Positions 9,428-18,232 of a stretch of 64,000 nt of DNA are shown here, piece after piece; the stretch's first letter is position 1; each line of letters begins with the position of its first letter. The stretch is from NCBI GenBank assembly GCA_903822545.1, contig CAIJPN010000041.1, forward strand, positions 25,643 through 89,642, read 5' to 3'. The translations under genes and the position numbers were made by a program. The notes under the pieces were generated by a model. That model was not told the origin of the DNA, ran no database searches, and worked only from the letters and a program-made list of their open reading frames with translations. Origin of the DNA: an uncultured Anaerolineae bacterium. Its GTDB lineage: Bacteria; Chloroflexota; Anaerolineae; Anaerolineales; Villigracilaceae.

Positions 9428-10327
9428 CTACAGGCTGTGGACGCTGGCCCCCTGCCGGGATATTTTCAACCTGAAGATCCTGGCCGATAAACCGGCGGAT
9501 TCAAACGCCCGCTGCATTTCCGCCCCGATTCTGGCATCCTGCTTCGATGCAAATGCCACCAGGCTGGGGCCCGCCCCTGAAAGCGCTACCGCCGACGCGC
9601 CCGCTTCCCTGGCGGCATCCATGGCGGCTTGCGCCCCAGGGACGAGCGGCAGGCGATAGGGTTGGTGTAGCTTATCAGACATAACCTCACCCAACAGCGT
9701 CAGGTCGCCGCTTTTTAGGGCTTCCACCACCAGCACCGCCCGGCTGATGTTGTAAATCGCATCTCCGCGCGCCACCTGTGCTGGCAGCACCGCTCGCGCC
9801 TGTTTGGTCGGGAAATCAAAATCGGGCAGAACTACCGTCGCCGAAAGCGCTTTCACCGGCAGTTTGCGCGAAAAAACCATCTCCCCATTCATGGTGGATG
9901 CCACCAGCCCGCCCAGCAGCGCCGGGGCCACATTATCGGGGTGGCCCTCGTTGGATGTTGCGATTTTCAAGATTTCGTCGTTGGAAAAAAGCTGCCCCAG
10001 CAGCGCATTGGCCCCCATCAGCCCGGTCAGCATGGCCGCCGAGCTGGAACCCAATCCAGAGCCGAGCGGGATTCGGTTCAGGCAGGCAATCTCCAGGGCA
10101 GGAAAAGGCCTCCCGGCCAGGTCAAAAACCTGTTTGGCGGCATCCACAATCGGGTTGGATTCATCCTGTGGCAATTTCCCGGCCCCCTCGCCTTTTATTG
10201 TTATTGAGAATCGTTCCGCAACTGAAAAATCAGCCTCGTTCCACAGTGTCAGCGCCAGCCCAAGCGCATCGAACCCCGGCCCCAGGTTGGCCGTCGTCGC
10301 CGGGACTTTTACATGGGTTTTCGTCAT
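9428..10327 (-). CDS. thrB: Homoserine kinase
   Basis: A 299-residue GHMP kinase that phosphorylates homoserine in threonine synthesis. [20 protein letters not shown] is the conserved N-terminal motif, [19 protein letters not shown] the GHMP phosphate-binding loop, and [13 protein letters not shown] the C-terminal GHMP motif. The start at 10327 is chosen by family alignment; ATG at 10342 and TTG at 10345 are alternatives and none has a strong ribosome site. It is followed by the carboxylase gene after 52 bases. Homoserine is also the substrate of the MetA encoded 3 kb away, so both branches of homoserine use lie in this region under separate control. Confidence 0.92.
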   Translation of the reverse strand: MTKTHVKVPATTANLGPGFDALGLALTLWNEADFSVAERFSITIKGEGAGKLPQDESNPIVDAAKQVFDLAGRPFPALEIACLNRIPLGSGLGSSSAAMLTGLMGANALLGQLFSNDEILKIATSNEGHPDNVAPALLGGLVASTMNGEMVFSRKLPVKALSATVVLPDFDFPTKQARAVLPAQVARGDAIYNISRAVLVVEALKSGDLTLLGEVMSDKLHQPYRLPLVPGAQAAMDAAREAGASAVALSGAGPSLVAFASKQDARIGAEMQRAFESAGLSARIFRLKISRQGASVHSL

Positions 10328-10453
10328 TGCGTCACCATCCATCAAACAAGGGTAGCAAATCTTACCAAAAAACCGGTCTGGCGGGGACTATGATTTGGGT
10401 ATCAGCTCCCCGCCGCCTGGGTGGTTAATTTTACGGTTGACCAGTTTCGTAGA

Positions 10454-10489
10454 TTAGATTATTATCTAACAGATTAGATAATAATCTAA
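10454..10489. promoter_or_regulatory. Palindromic A/T-rich operator-like dyad upstream of the MFS gene
   Basis: TTAGATTATTATCTAA (10454-10469), then CAGA, then its exact reverse complement (10474-10489). Each half is itself nearly palindromic. It lies about 27 bases before the MFS start in the divergent thrB/MFS gap and looks like a double operator for a dimeric repressor, or a hairpin in the MFS leader. Confidence 0.5.
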
Positions 10490-10515
10490 ATCCATGTCCC
10501 CTGTGAAGGTCAATT

Positions 10516-11766
10516 ATGCCAAATGTGATTGCAACCTATGTGCGCCGGGTGGGTGCGTTCAGTTACAATGCGCGTCTGTACCTGGTCAGCGCAGTGCTGA
10601 CGGGTGCAGCGATGGGTGTTTATCGCCTGTTGTTCAATTTTTATGTGCTCAGCCTGGGATTTGATGCCAGCCTGCTGGGCCAACTGCTGACCGTGACGAA
10701 TACTACTGCCCTGTTGACTGCTGTTCCGATGGGCTACCTGGCCGACCGGCTGGGGCGCAAACTCTCGCTTTTGCTGGGGCTGGGGGCGGTGAGCCTGTCG
10801 ATCTTGATTATTGTGTGGGCCCCTTCGGTGGGAATGTTTTATGCCATGAATGTGTTGATTGGGGCTGCGCAAAGCCTGTCTGCGGTAACCATGTCACCGT
10901 TTTTGCTGGAAAATTCAGGTGAGGAGGAGCGCACCTACCTGTTCAGTCTTAGTTCGGGGCTGCAGATGGCGGCGGCGTTTGTGGGCAACTCGATCGGTGG
11001 TTACCTGCCCACGTGGGTTGCATCCAGCCGGGGAGCGGAACCTACCAGCAGTTTTGCTTATGCCGGGGCGCTGGGGATTATTGGGCTGGCTTCGCTGCTG
11101 GGGTTGTTTCCGTTATTTTTCTTAAAGTCCACCGCAAGTGTGAACCGTACGTTTTTCGATCCGTTTTCTTATGCTAAAAAGCATCCAGTGTTGCTTGGGC
11201 AGCTGGTGGGGCCAATGCTGGTGACATCCATCGGCGCGGGCCTGTTCATGCCATTTATGAACGTTTTCTTCCGGGTGGTGCATCACCAACCTGATCCGGT
11301 GATTGGGAATGTGCTGGCCTGGGGTGCGCTGGCAATGGGGATCGGGCTGATTATTGCACCACCGCTGGCTGACCGGTTTGGCAAGGTGCGGCTGGTGGTT
11401 GTGACACAGGGCATTTCCATTCCCTTTCTGATGCTGTTAGGCTTTGCACCTTATTTTTGGATGGCGGCGCTGGCGCATTATGTGCGTCTTTCGCTCATGA
11501 ACATGAGCGGGCCAGTCTATCAGACGTTTGTGATGGAGCATGTGGAACCAGATGCGCGCTCAACGGTGGCAAGCCTGGTGAATATGTCTAATAATTTTGG
11601 CTGGGCCTTTAGCCCGAGCATCAGCGGATTTTTGCAAGTAAATTACGGGTTTGGGCCGGTGTATGCAACTGTGATTGCGTTGTATGTGTTGGCGGTGTTC
11701 ATGTATTGGAAGTTTTTCTGGGCTGCCCGGCCGCTGCCATCGTACGTGACAGGCATCGCTGATTGA
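10516..11766 (+). CDS. MFS transporter
   Basis: A 416-residue major facilitator with about 12 membrane helices. The loop between helices 2 and 3 carries the family A-motif as GYLADRLGRKLSLLLG; a second copy in the other half reads PPLADRFGKVRLVV. The central cytoplasmic loop (around residue 205, SVNRTFFDPFSYAKKH) separates the two six-helix bundles. Substrate is unknown; the overall look is of the multidrug or sugar-efflux type. The palindromic dyad just upstream suggests its own repressor, but no regulator gene is adjacent. A terminator follows. Confidence 0.88.
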   Translation: MPNVIATYVRRVGAFSYNARLYLVSAVLTGAAMGVYRLLFNFYVLSLGFDASLLGQLLTVTNTTALLTAVPMGYLADRLGRKLSLLLGLGAVSLSILIIVWAPSVGMFYAMNVLIGAAQSLSAVTMSPFLLENSGEEERTYLFSLSSGLQMAAAFVGNSIGGYLPTWVASSRGAEPTSSFAYAGALGIIGLASLLGLFPLFFLKSTASVNRTFFDPFSYAKKHPVLLGQLVGPMLVTSIGAGLFMPFMNVFFRVVHHQPDPVIGNVLAWGALAMGIGLIIAPPLADRFGKVRLVVVTQGISIPFLMLLGFAPYFWMAALAHYVRLSLMNMSGPVYQTFVMEHVEPDARSTVASLVNMSNNFGWAFSPSISGFLQVNYGFGPVYATVIALYVLAVFMYWKFFWAARPLPSYVTGIAD

Positions 11767-11798
11767 ATGGATCATGTACCAGCAGCCATCAACCCCGC

Positions 11799-11831
11799 AA
11801 CTCCGGCCCTGGGCCGGGCCGGGAGTTTTTT
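11799..11831 (+). terminator. Terminator of the MFS gene
   Basis: AACTCCGGCCC paired with GGGCCGGGAGTT (one bulge) followed by TTTTTTC. Confidence 0.75.
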
Positions 11832-11933
11832 CGACCATAAATTGTCCGCACCTGCCGAGGCCAGGTGTGGGTAAATACTCACGGCAAATGGTGGTTTTGT
11901 GTGAATGTCTCCTAATTTTGTCCAAATTCCCCC

Positions 11934-11963
11934 TTGACATGCACCCTGCCCCGGTGATATAAA
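11934..11963 (+). promoter_or_regulatory. Promoter of the SAM-riboswitch met operon
   Basis: Perfect -35 TTGACA (11934-11939), 18-base spacer and TATAAA (11958-11963) with an upstream TG giving an extended -10. A start near 11970 would include the whole riboswitch. Confidence 0.8.
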
Positions 11964-12012
11964 CGGCGAAATTCGCTGCTGGAGCAGCGAAAACAATTGA
12001 ATACAGCAATTG

Positions 12013-12113
12013 CTCTTATCCAGAGAGGCGGAGGGACCGGCCCTGCGAAGCCTCGACAACCTGACCCCTGAGTCAAGGTGCCAATTCCGGCAGTAACTTC
12101 TGGAAGATGAGAG
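12013..12113 (+). ncRNA. SAM-I riboswitch (S-box) aptamer
   Basis: Matches the S-box core: CTCTTATCCAGAGAGGCGGA at the 5' side, then GGACCGGCCC, GACAACC, AAGGTGCCAATTCC and GAAGATGAGAG. P1 pairs CTCTTATC (12013-12020) with GATGAGAG (12106-12113). S-adenosylmethionine binding to this RNA normally favours termination. It precedes metY and metA, consistent with feedback control of methionine synthesis. Confidence 0.95.
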
Positions 12114-12137
12114 GCGAATTTTGTGTACGTATATCTT

Positions 12138-12172
12138 AAGCCCTTTCATTTTCCGCAATGAAAGGGCTTTTT
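12138..12172 (+). terminator. Expression-platform terminator of the SAM riboswitch
   Basis: AAGCCCTTTCATT / AATGAAAGGGCTT with a 6-base loop and a T-run, 25 bases after the aptamer. The stretch 12173-12279 up to metY holds short repeats (ACGGTCAACGGTC type) and the metY ribosome site. Confidence 0.9.
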
Positions 12173-12279
12173 GCTGTCAAACCACAGACGATGCACGATA
12201 GACCGATGCGCACGGTCAACGGTCTGCCGTCCACGGTCAAAATCTTATTTGTTTATTCATTGAGAAGGAGACTAACCCC

Positions 12280-13569
12280 ATGACCGCATCCACCCGCAAA
12301 TTTGGCTTTGCCACCCGTCAGCTTCACTCCGGCTACTCGCCCGATCCTACCACCGGCAGCCGCGCTGTGCCGCTGTACCAGACCACCAGCTACCAGTTCA
12401 AGAGCACCGAACACGCCGCCAACCTGTTCGCGCTCAAGGAACTGGGCAACATCTACACCCGCCTGATGAACCCCACCACCGATGTTTTGGAACAGCGCAT
12501 CGCCGACCTGGAAGGCGGCGTGGGCGCGCTGGCGACCAGTTCCGGGCATGCGGCCCAGTTCCAGGCTATTTTCACGCTCTGCGGCGCGGGCGACCACATT
12601 GTTTCGTCCAGCCGTTTGTATGGCGGGACCTACAACCAGTTCGCTTACTCTTTTCCCAAGCTGGGAATCGAGGTGACCTTCGTCGACCCGCGCGATCCCA
12701 AAAACTTCGAGTCCGCCATCCGCCCGAACACCAAGATCATCTACGGCGAAAGCCTCGGCAACCCCGATATTGCCGTTTTCCCCTTTGAAGAAGTGGCCGA
12801 AATCGCCAAAAAGTACAACGTCGTGCTGATGATCGATAACACCTTTGCCACGCCCTATCTTTTCCGCCCGTTTGAGTGGGGCGCGAACGTTGTCACCCAC
12901 AGCACCACCAAGCTGATCGGCGGGCACGGCACCAGCATCGGCGGGATTATTGTCGATGGCGGGAACTTCGACTGGACGAGCGGGCGCTTCCCCAACTTCA
13001 CCGAGCCCGATCCTTCCTACCACGGCCTGGTCTACTCCACGCTGACGGGGGTTGGCCTGCCGCCCTTCATCATCAAGGCCCGTGTGCAGGTGCTGCGCGA
13101 CTTTGGCGCCTGCCAGTCGCCCTTCAACGCCTGGCAGACCATCCAGGGCCTCGAGACGCTCTCCATCCGCGTTGAGCGCCACTCGCAGAACGCCCAGGCG
13201 GCGGCCGAGTATCTCGAAAAGCACCCGAAAGTCTCCTGGGTCAAGTACCCCGGCCTGAAGAGCCATCCCGACTACCAGCGCGCGCAGCGCTACCTGCCCA
13301 AGGGAGCGGGAGCCGTGCTTGGGTTTGGCGTCAAAGGCGGGGCCGAGGCTGGCAAGAAATTCATCGAGAGCCTGCAACTCTTCAGCCACCTGGCCAACGT
13401 CGGGGATGCGCGTTCCCTCGCCATCCACCCCGCCACCACCACCCACAGCCAGCTTAATGATGAACAGCTCGTCTCGGCTGGTGTCAGCCCCGATTTCATC
13501 CGCCTGAGCATCGGGCTGGAAGACATCGATGACATTTTGTGGGATCTTGACCAGGCCCTGAACGCGTAG
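12280..13569 (+). CDS. metY: O-acetylhomoserine sulfhydrylase (aminocarboxypropyltransferase)
   Basis: A 429-residue PLP enzyme of the Cys/Met metabolism family. It makes homocysteine (or methionine) from O-acetylhomoserine and sulfide (or methanethiol). [20 protein letters not shown] and [11 protein letters not shown] are typical of the MetY branch. The PLP lysine lies in [11 protein letters not shown], and [10 protein letters not shown] and [12 protein letters not shown] are further cofactor contacts. The 429-residue length matches MetY rather than the shorter MetB/MetC. The start has GAAGGAG ahead. It is the first gene after the SAM riboswitch, with metA next, so sulfur assimilation by direct sulfhydrylation is implied. 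Confidence 0.94.
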   Translation: MTASTRKFGFATRQLHSGYSPDPTTGSRAVPLYQTTSYQFKSTEHAANLFALKELGNIYTRLMNPTTDVLEQRIADLEGGVGALATSSGHAAQFQAIFTLCGAGDHIVSSSRLYGGTYNQFAYSFPKLGIEVTFVDPRDPKNFESAIRPNTKIIYGESLGNPDIAVFPFEEVAEIAKKYNVVLMIDNTFATPYLFRPFEWGANVVTHSTTKLIGGHGTSIGGIIVDGGNFDWTSGRFPNFTEPDPSYHGLVYSTLTGVGLPPFIIKARVQVLRDFGACQSPFNAWQTIQGLETLSIRVERHSQNAQAAAEYLEKHPKVSWVKYPGLKSHPDYQRAQRYLPKGAGAVLGFGVKGGAEAGKKFIESLQLFSHLANVGDARSLAIHPATTTHSQLNDEQLVSAGVSPDFIRLSIGLEDIDDILWDLDQALNA

Positions 13570-13575
13570 TTGCCC

Positions 13576-13606
13576 TGTAGGGGCGAGCCGTCGGCTCGCC
13601 CCTACA
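13576..13606. repeat. GTAGGGGCG palindromic repeat between metY and metA
   Basis: Perfect 14-bp arms TGTAGGGGCGAGCC / GGCTCGCCCCTACA with a 3-base loop. The same palindrome type occurs at 51242-51270 and 57952-57978. Confidence 0.85.
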
Positions 13607-13618
13607 ATTGGAGGAACC

Positions 13619-14560
13619 ATGCCCGTCCGTATCCCCGCCACCCTGCCCGCCCGCGCCATCCTGGAAGGCGAAAACGTTTTCGTCATGGGCGAAGAACGCG
13701 CCGAACACCAGGATATTCGCCCGCTCAAAGTCGCCATCCTGAACCTGATGCCGACCAAAATCGCCACCGAGACGCAGATCCTGCGCCTGCTGGGCAATTC
13801 CGCGATCCAGGTGGATGTGACCCTGCTGCACACCGCCACCCACGAGGCCAAAAACACCGACGCCGAGCACCTGCTCAACCACTACGCCACCTTTGACGAT
13901 GTGCGCAGCGAAAAATTCGACGGCCTGATCATCACCGGCGCGCCGGTGGAGCAAATGCCCTTCGAGCAGGTGGATTATTGGGAGGAACTGACCCGCATCA
14001 TGGATTGGGCTGACACCAACGTGGAATCGACCTTCAACATCTGCTGGGGGGCGCAGGCCGCCCTGTATCATCGCTACCGTATCCCCAAATATGACCTGCC
14101 CCGCAAAATGTTCGGCGTCTTTGAGCACCGAAATTTAGCCCCCACCGAAAAGCTGATGCGCGGCTTCGACGACATCTTCCTGGCCCCGCACTCACGCCAC
14201 ACCGAAATCCGCCGCGCCGATATTGAGAAGATCCCTGACCTGCAAATCCTGGCCGAATCAGACGAGGCGGGCGTCTACATCGTCGGCTCGAAGGATGGCC
14301 GCCAGCTCTTCATCACCGGCCACTCGGAATACGACCCCTTCACCCTCAAAGGCGAGTACGACCGCGATGTGAACAAAGGCCTGCCCATCCACGTCCCGGC
14401 CAACTACTACCCCAATAACGACCCGACCCAAACGCCCAATGTGCGCTGGCGCGGGCACGCCAATTTGCTGTATGTCAACTGGCTGAACTACTATGTTTAC
14501 CAGGTCACGCCGTATGACCCCAAGGAAATCCCCACCGGCGGCACGCGCAGCGATTTTTAA
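13619..14560 (+). CDS. metA: Homoserine O-acyltransferase (MetA family)
   Basis: A 313-residue MetA/HTS family enzyme that activates homoserine for methionine synthesis. Family marks are [54 protein letters not shown] (nucleophile Cys) and [10 protein letters not shown]; the catalytic His and Glu lie in [12 protein letters not shown]. MetA proteins outside enterobacteria often use acetyl-CoA, and the pairing with a MetY sulfhydrylase favours O-acetylhomoserine as product; this is inference. The start is preceded by GGAGGAACC. It follows metY after a 49-base gap holding a palindromic repeat, and ends at a strong terminator. Confidence 0.93.
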   Translation: MPVRIPATLPARAILEGENVFVMGEERAEHQDIRPLKVAILNLMPTKIATETQILRLLGNSAIQVDVTLLHTATHEAKNTDAEHLLNHYATFDDVRSEKFDGLIITGAPVEQMPFEQVDYWEELTRIMDWADTNVESTFNICWGAQAALYHRYRIPKYDLPRKMFGVFEHRNLAPTEKLMRGFDDIFLAPHSRHTEIRRADIEKIPDLQILAESDEAGVYIVGSKDGRQLFITGHSEYDPFTLKGEYDRDVNKGLPIHVPANYYPNNDPTQTPNVRWRGHANLLYVNWLNYYVYQVTPYDPKEIPTGGTRSDF

Positions 14561-14566
14561 GATACT

Positions 14567-14600
14567 CTTCCAGCCCTTCTCTCAAAGGAGAAGGGCTGGA
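14567..14600 (+). terminator. Stem-loop after metA
   Basis: TCCAGCCCTTCTC / GAGAAGGGCTGGA, 13-bp arms and a 6-base loop, just after the metA stop; followed by ATGTTTC rather than a long T-run. Confidence 0.6.
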
Positions 14601-14619
14601 ATGTTTCATGGCTGCGTTC

Positions 14620-17271
14620 TTACGGCAGCCACACCGGCGAACTTTCATAGAAACCCGAATTGGTTAACCGTATGGGCCTGGCATCGGGGGTAAACACATC
14701 CAACTGGTAAATGTCATTGTTGCCGGGCGCGTCGATGTCACCAGAAAAGATGATCGAGCGGCTATCCGGCGTCCAGGCGATATCATTCCACCACAACATG
14801 CGCAGTGATTCTCCCACCTGGCGAATTTCGCTGCCATCGGCGCGGGCCAGGTACAGGTCAACGCTGCCCTGCCCGAAGCAATCCACAGTGAAGAGCACCC
14901 ACTCGCCATCCGGTGACCAGCTTGCGCCGATATTGTTCGGGCCAGAATCCAGCGTGGCACAGTAGCCCGGCGTGGCACTCGAGATCATTTTCCTGGCGCG
15001 CTGCCACTGCCAGCTTTTTTCATCGCGGGTGATCACCAGATCCCCATACCACGACACAATCGGCAGATCAGCTGTCAGCGCAATCCGCACTTCACTGGTA
15101 GCGGCATCCAATTCATAGATCCACCAGCGGTCGGTTTTGCCCAGCGGGTAAGAGCCGTCATTACTCGAGTGGGAGAGCTGCACCGCGCGACTATCGAAAG
15201 TCCAGCGCAGCCCGTTGAAGTTCCACAAATCCGCTGCCCCACTCATGGCGCTCAGCGGCGCGCTGGCCAGCAGGCTGCCATCCAGCCCAATCACGCGCAA
15301 ATCATTGTTGGTCAAAAAAGCCAGCTTTTTCCCATCCGGCGACCAGGCGGCCATGCCAGCGTAATCCGACAGCCACGAGAGCGTGCCATCCCGCGCGAGC
15401 AGGTACAGCCCCCAGGCATCCTGGTAACCTGCCAGCGCAACCTTACTGCCATCTGGTGAAACTCGCAGGTTGCTGACCTCGCTAAGGCCAGGCAATGCCA
15501 GCCGGCGCTGATCGCTGCCATCGGGGTTCATCGTAAAGATAGCGCTGGTGCTGCCTTCCCGGCGGGCAAAAACAATCAGCCCGTTGGGGGAAGATGGGAA
15601 CAGATTCTGCCCCTCGGGGGCGGATTCGGCTGTGGGGGCCGGGTTCACGCTGACAGCTTCGGCAAACGGAACCGGCTGGGCCTGGGCCTGTGTCGCCGTT
15701 AAACGAACCGGGGAGGTGGCTGGATCATTCGCCGCCACAAGCACATCCAGCGCGAAAGTGCCCGAGGGGCTGCTTGCCGCAGGGGATGAAAACAACTCAT
15801 AGAGCAGGATACGCCCATCGGCAGAGGGTCGCGGAAAATCCACCCGCCCCTCGATGGCTTTCTCGTTCAATAACTGGATGCGCGACCCATCCGCATTGAG
15901 CAGGTATTGCCAGCTTTTATTATCTGTGCCGCAATACACATTGGCGACCATGAATTTTTCCCCGGCGATGTCAAAATAGCTCATCGGCCAGACTTGCAGG
16001 GTTTTGACATCGGGCTGCAGGCATTTTTCCTGCACATTGGGCCACGAATTGATTTTGGTGGTCTTGCCATCCTTTACCTGCCACCAGTTCCAGTGGTCGA
16101 TCCCGGCGTTGGTGGTGGACATAAAGCCAACCTCACTGTTCAAGTAGATAACCCGGTCAGGTTCGCGCAGCCAGGCGTTGACGTAATACGGGCCGGGGGC
16201 GACTTTTTTCGGTTCGCTGCCATCCAGTGCACTCTGGTAAAGGTGAGTGACCAGCGGCAGGCAATCGCCAGAACAAGCGGATGCGCTATAGAAAACGGAT
16301 TGGCTGTCAGCGGCCCAGCCTTCGAAGGAGAAAGAATAGGGGGCCGCCGCCGGCGGCAGTGGCTGGCGGCCGGTTCCATCTGCGTTGATGACGGTGACCT
16401 GGGGTTTGTTTTCCGTCCAGCCGGTGATGTAGGCCACTTTTAGGCCATCCGGCGACCAGTAATACGATTCGGGGGTGATATCGCTGGCCTGGGTAAGCTG
16501 TACGGCATTGTTGCCATCTGCATTGACCGTGAACAAGTCCCATTTCCCGGCGCGGTCGTTTATGAAGAGAATGCGCGTGCCATCCGGCGACCAGAGCGGG
16601 GAGATATCGTTGGCCGGGTCGTTGGTGAGACGGATGACAGTGCTGCCGTCGAAATCCATGGTGTAGATTTCGCGGTTGCCATCGCGCTCGCTCTCGAAGG
16701 CGATTTTGCGTCCATCCGGTGACCAGACCGGGTTGGAGTCAAAAGCCGGGTGGTTGGTAATGTTGACGGACTGGCCGCCATCGCTGCGGGTCAGGTAAAT
16801 CTCCGAGTTGCCGCTTTCGGTCGATGCGTAGGCCAGCAGCCGGTCGGCGGGGGCAATGCTTTGGGCAGTGGGGGTGATTTCGGGCGCGGCGGTGGATGTT
16901 TCGGCGGGGATTGCGCTGGGGCTGGCAGTTTCCCCGGTGCGTTTGAGATGGGGAATGAGAACGACAAACAGCGTAACAAGGGCGGCCAGGGCGGCAAAGC
17001 CGAGCAGGCCAGTGCGCAGGGTCAGTTTCATTTGGTTTCTCCGGTATGCTGCTCGGAGAGTAGGATAGGCTGTGGGCGGGGTAGGCGCGGAATCCCATTC
17101 AGCGTGGAGGCGGCTGCGGAGGGTGGCATCAAAAGCCGACAGGGCGGTCTGTTCCGCGCGGCAGGAGTCGCAGCTGGCGAGATGTTCATCAAGCTGGGTC
17201 CGCTCTGCGGGGCTGAGAATCCCGTCAATTTCCTTGAAGAGATAGCTTTTGGCTTTTTGGTGGTCAATCAT
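14620..17271 (-). CDS. Transmembrane anti-sigma factor with extracytoplasmic TolB-like beta-propeller
   Basis: An 883-residue protein. Residues 1-40 carry a zinc-finger anti-sigma domain with HX3CX2C (His30, Cys34, Cys37). Residues about 87-108 are a single membrane helix. The rest, about 770 residues outside the membrane, is built of WD40-like PD40/TolB repeats, for example WSPDGRKIAFESERDGNREI followed by YTMDFDG, repeated many times in two blocks separated by an Ala/Pro-rich linker around residues 560-590. It overlaps the sigma factor stop by 8 bases (start ATG at 17271), so the two are translationally coupled. It most likely holds the ECF sigma factor at the membrane and releases it on an outside signal sensed by the propeller. 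No site-2-protease gene is nearby. Confidence 0.85.
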   Translation of the reverse strand: MIDHQKAKSYLFKEIDGILSPAERTQLDEHLASCDSCRAEQTALSAFDATLRSRLHAEWDSAPTPPTAYPTLRAAYRRNQMKLTLRTGLLGFAALAALVTLFVVLIPHLKRTGETASPSAIPAETSTAAPEITPTAQSIAPADRLLAYASTESGNSEIYLTRSDGGQSVNITNHPAFDSNPVWSPDGRKIAFESERDGNREIYTMDFDGSTVIRLTNDPANDISPLWSPDGTRILFINDRAGKWDLFTVNADGNNAVQLTQASDITPESYYWSPDGLKVAYITGWTENKPQVTVINADGTGRQPLPPAAAPYSFSFEGWAADSQSVFYSASACSGDCLPLVTHLYQSALDGSEPKKVAPGPYYVNAWLREPDRVIYLNSEVGFMSTTNAGIDHWNWWQVKDGKTTKINSWPNVQEKCLQPDVKTLQVWPMSYFDIAGEKFMVANVYCGTDNKSWQYLLNADGSRIQLLNEKAIEGRVDFPRPSADGRILLYELFSSPAASSPSGTFALDVLVAANDPATSPVRLTATQAQAQPVPFAEAVSVNPAPTAESAPEGQNLFPSSPNGLIVFARREGSTSAIFTMNPDGSDQRRLALPGLSEVSNLRVSPDGSKVALAGYQDAWGLYLLARDGTLSWLSDYAGMAAWSPDGKKLAFLTNNDLRVIGLDGSLLASAPLSAMSGAADLWNFNGLRWTFDSRAVQLSHSSNDGSYPLGKTDRWWIYELDAATSEVRIALTADLPIVSWYGDLVITRDEKSWQWQRARKMISSATPGYCATLDSGPNNIGASWSPDGEWVLFTVDCFGQGSVDLYLARADGSEIRQVGESLRMLWWNDIAWTPDSRSIIFSGDIDAPGNNDIYQLDVFTPDARPIRLTNSGFYESSPVWLP

Positions 17272-17806
17272 GTTGGCCTCCCAGTGTTCCAGCCAGGCGC
17301 GCGCGGGCGGTGTTGAGCCGCGAGTGGACGGTTCCGGCGGGGATTTGGAGCATTTGGGCGATTTCGGGGACGGTGTAGTCGTGGTAGTAGCGCAGGATGA
17401 GCGGGATGCGGTGTTTTTCATCGAGCGCGGCGAGGGCTTTGCGCAGGGCGCTGTCTTTTTCAGCCTGGATGGCGGTTTGCTCGGGGCCGGGCGCTTCGGG
17501 GCGCGTGAAGGTGAGCGCTTGCAGGATGATTTGCAAACGCTGGCGGCTTTTGCGGCGCTGGAGTTTTGTGCGGCAAAGGTTGATGGCGATGGATGCCAAC
17601 CAGGTGTGAAACGATGATTGCCCCCGGAAGCTATCGAGCGCGCGCAGGGCCGCCAGGAAGGTTTCCTGGGCGGCGTCGCGGGCTTCTTCGGGGTCGTCGA
17701 GGATGGTCAGGGCCAGCCGGTAGATTTTGGGCTGGTGGGTGTTGACCATTTGCTCGATTGCCAGGTCGTCCCCGGCCCGGCAGCGGTTGAGTAGAAGTTC
17801 GTTCAT
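17264..17806 (-). CDS. ECF (group IV) RNA polymerase sigma factor
   Basis: A 180-residue sigma-70 family protein. Sigma-2 region: YRLALTILDDPEEARDAAQE, the -10-binding segment DSFRGQSSFHTWLASIAINL. Sigma-4 region with a helix-turn-helix: LPLILRYYHDYTVPEIAQML in general outline, then IPAGTVHSRLNTARARL. The start MNELLLNR at 17806 is preferred; an ATG three codons earlier is possible. Immediately downstream and overlapping is its membrane anti-sigma factor. Its regulon is unknown, and the first candidate target would be its own promoter upstream of 17806. Confidence 0.92.
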   Translation of the reverse strand: MNELLLNRCRAGDDLAIEQMVNTHQPKIYRLALTILDDPEEARDAAQETFLAALRALDSFRGQSSFHTWLASIAINLCRTKLQRRKSRQRLQIILQALTFTRPEAPGPEQTAIQAEKDSALRKALAALDEKHRIPLILRYYHDYTVPEIAQMLQIPAGTVHSRLNTARARLAGTLGGQHD

Positions 17807-17815
17807 GAGCAGCAT

Positions 17816-18232
17816 CTATTGTATTAGACAATCATGGGTGCGGAATCCTTCATTTGCTAATTTGATGATTTGCACTTTGTGGTGCGGGATTGTTGCCCCG
17901 CTTAGTTTAAGCCGGTAAAAAAATGCCTGCATTTGCTCAACGAAATCCACCTGGAAAGTTTTTGGCAAAGGGATTGGTTTCTGTTATGGGAAAATCCTGG
18001 GCTGGCGAGTCTTACCCGGTCAATTCACCGGTAAAAAAGTGGCACCAGGGCAGTTTGGGCTTGCTTGCCCCGGGCTTTTGGTGTTTGGACTTCAAAAAGC
18101 CCGGGTTATACCCATCGCTGGGGAGGATATCTCATGCACTGTTGTTTGGCAGGCAGGAAATTTTACAATGGTGATATACTTTTTCTGAAAGATTAAATCA
18201 TTTTACTGATTTTTATTGATAAGGTTGGTTAT
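17816..18232. other. 417-base intergenic region between sigma factor and solute-binding-like gene
   Basis: Divergent promoters are expected here. Visible items: an 11-bp inverted repeat CCCGGGCTTTT / AAAAGCCCGGG (18069-18079 and 18095-18105), and a TGATATACT extended -10 (18172-18180) about 50 bases before the downstream start. The plus-strand reading frame at 17923 has no ribosome site or family similarity and is not called. Confidence 0.5.

Noticed and set aside
12253..13878. 541-codon minus-strand frame opposite metY
   Set aside because: The plus strand encodes MetY with all family motifs; the minus-strand frame is a shadow caused by GC-rich codon use.
17272..17421. 50-codon N-terminal extension of the anti-sigma factor
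   Set aside because: It lies wholly within the sigma factor gene in another frame; the zinc-finger domain begins at ATG 17271.
17923..18174. 83-codon plus-strand frame in the sigma factor/binding-protein gap
   Set aside because: No ribosome site, no domain, and it contains an inverted repeat and promoter-like sequence.
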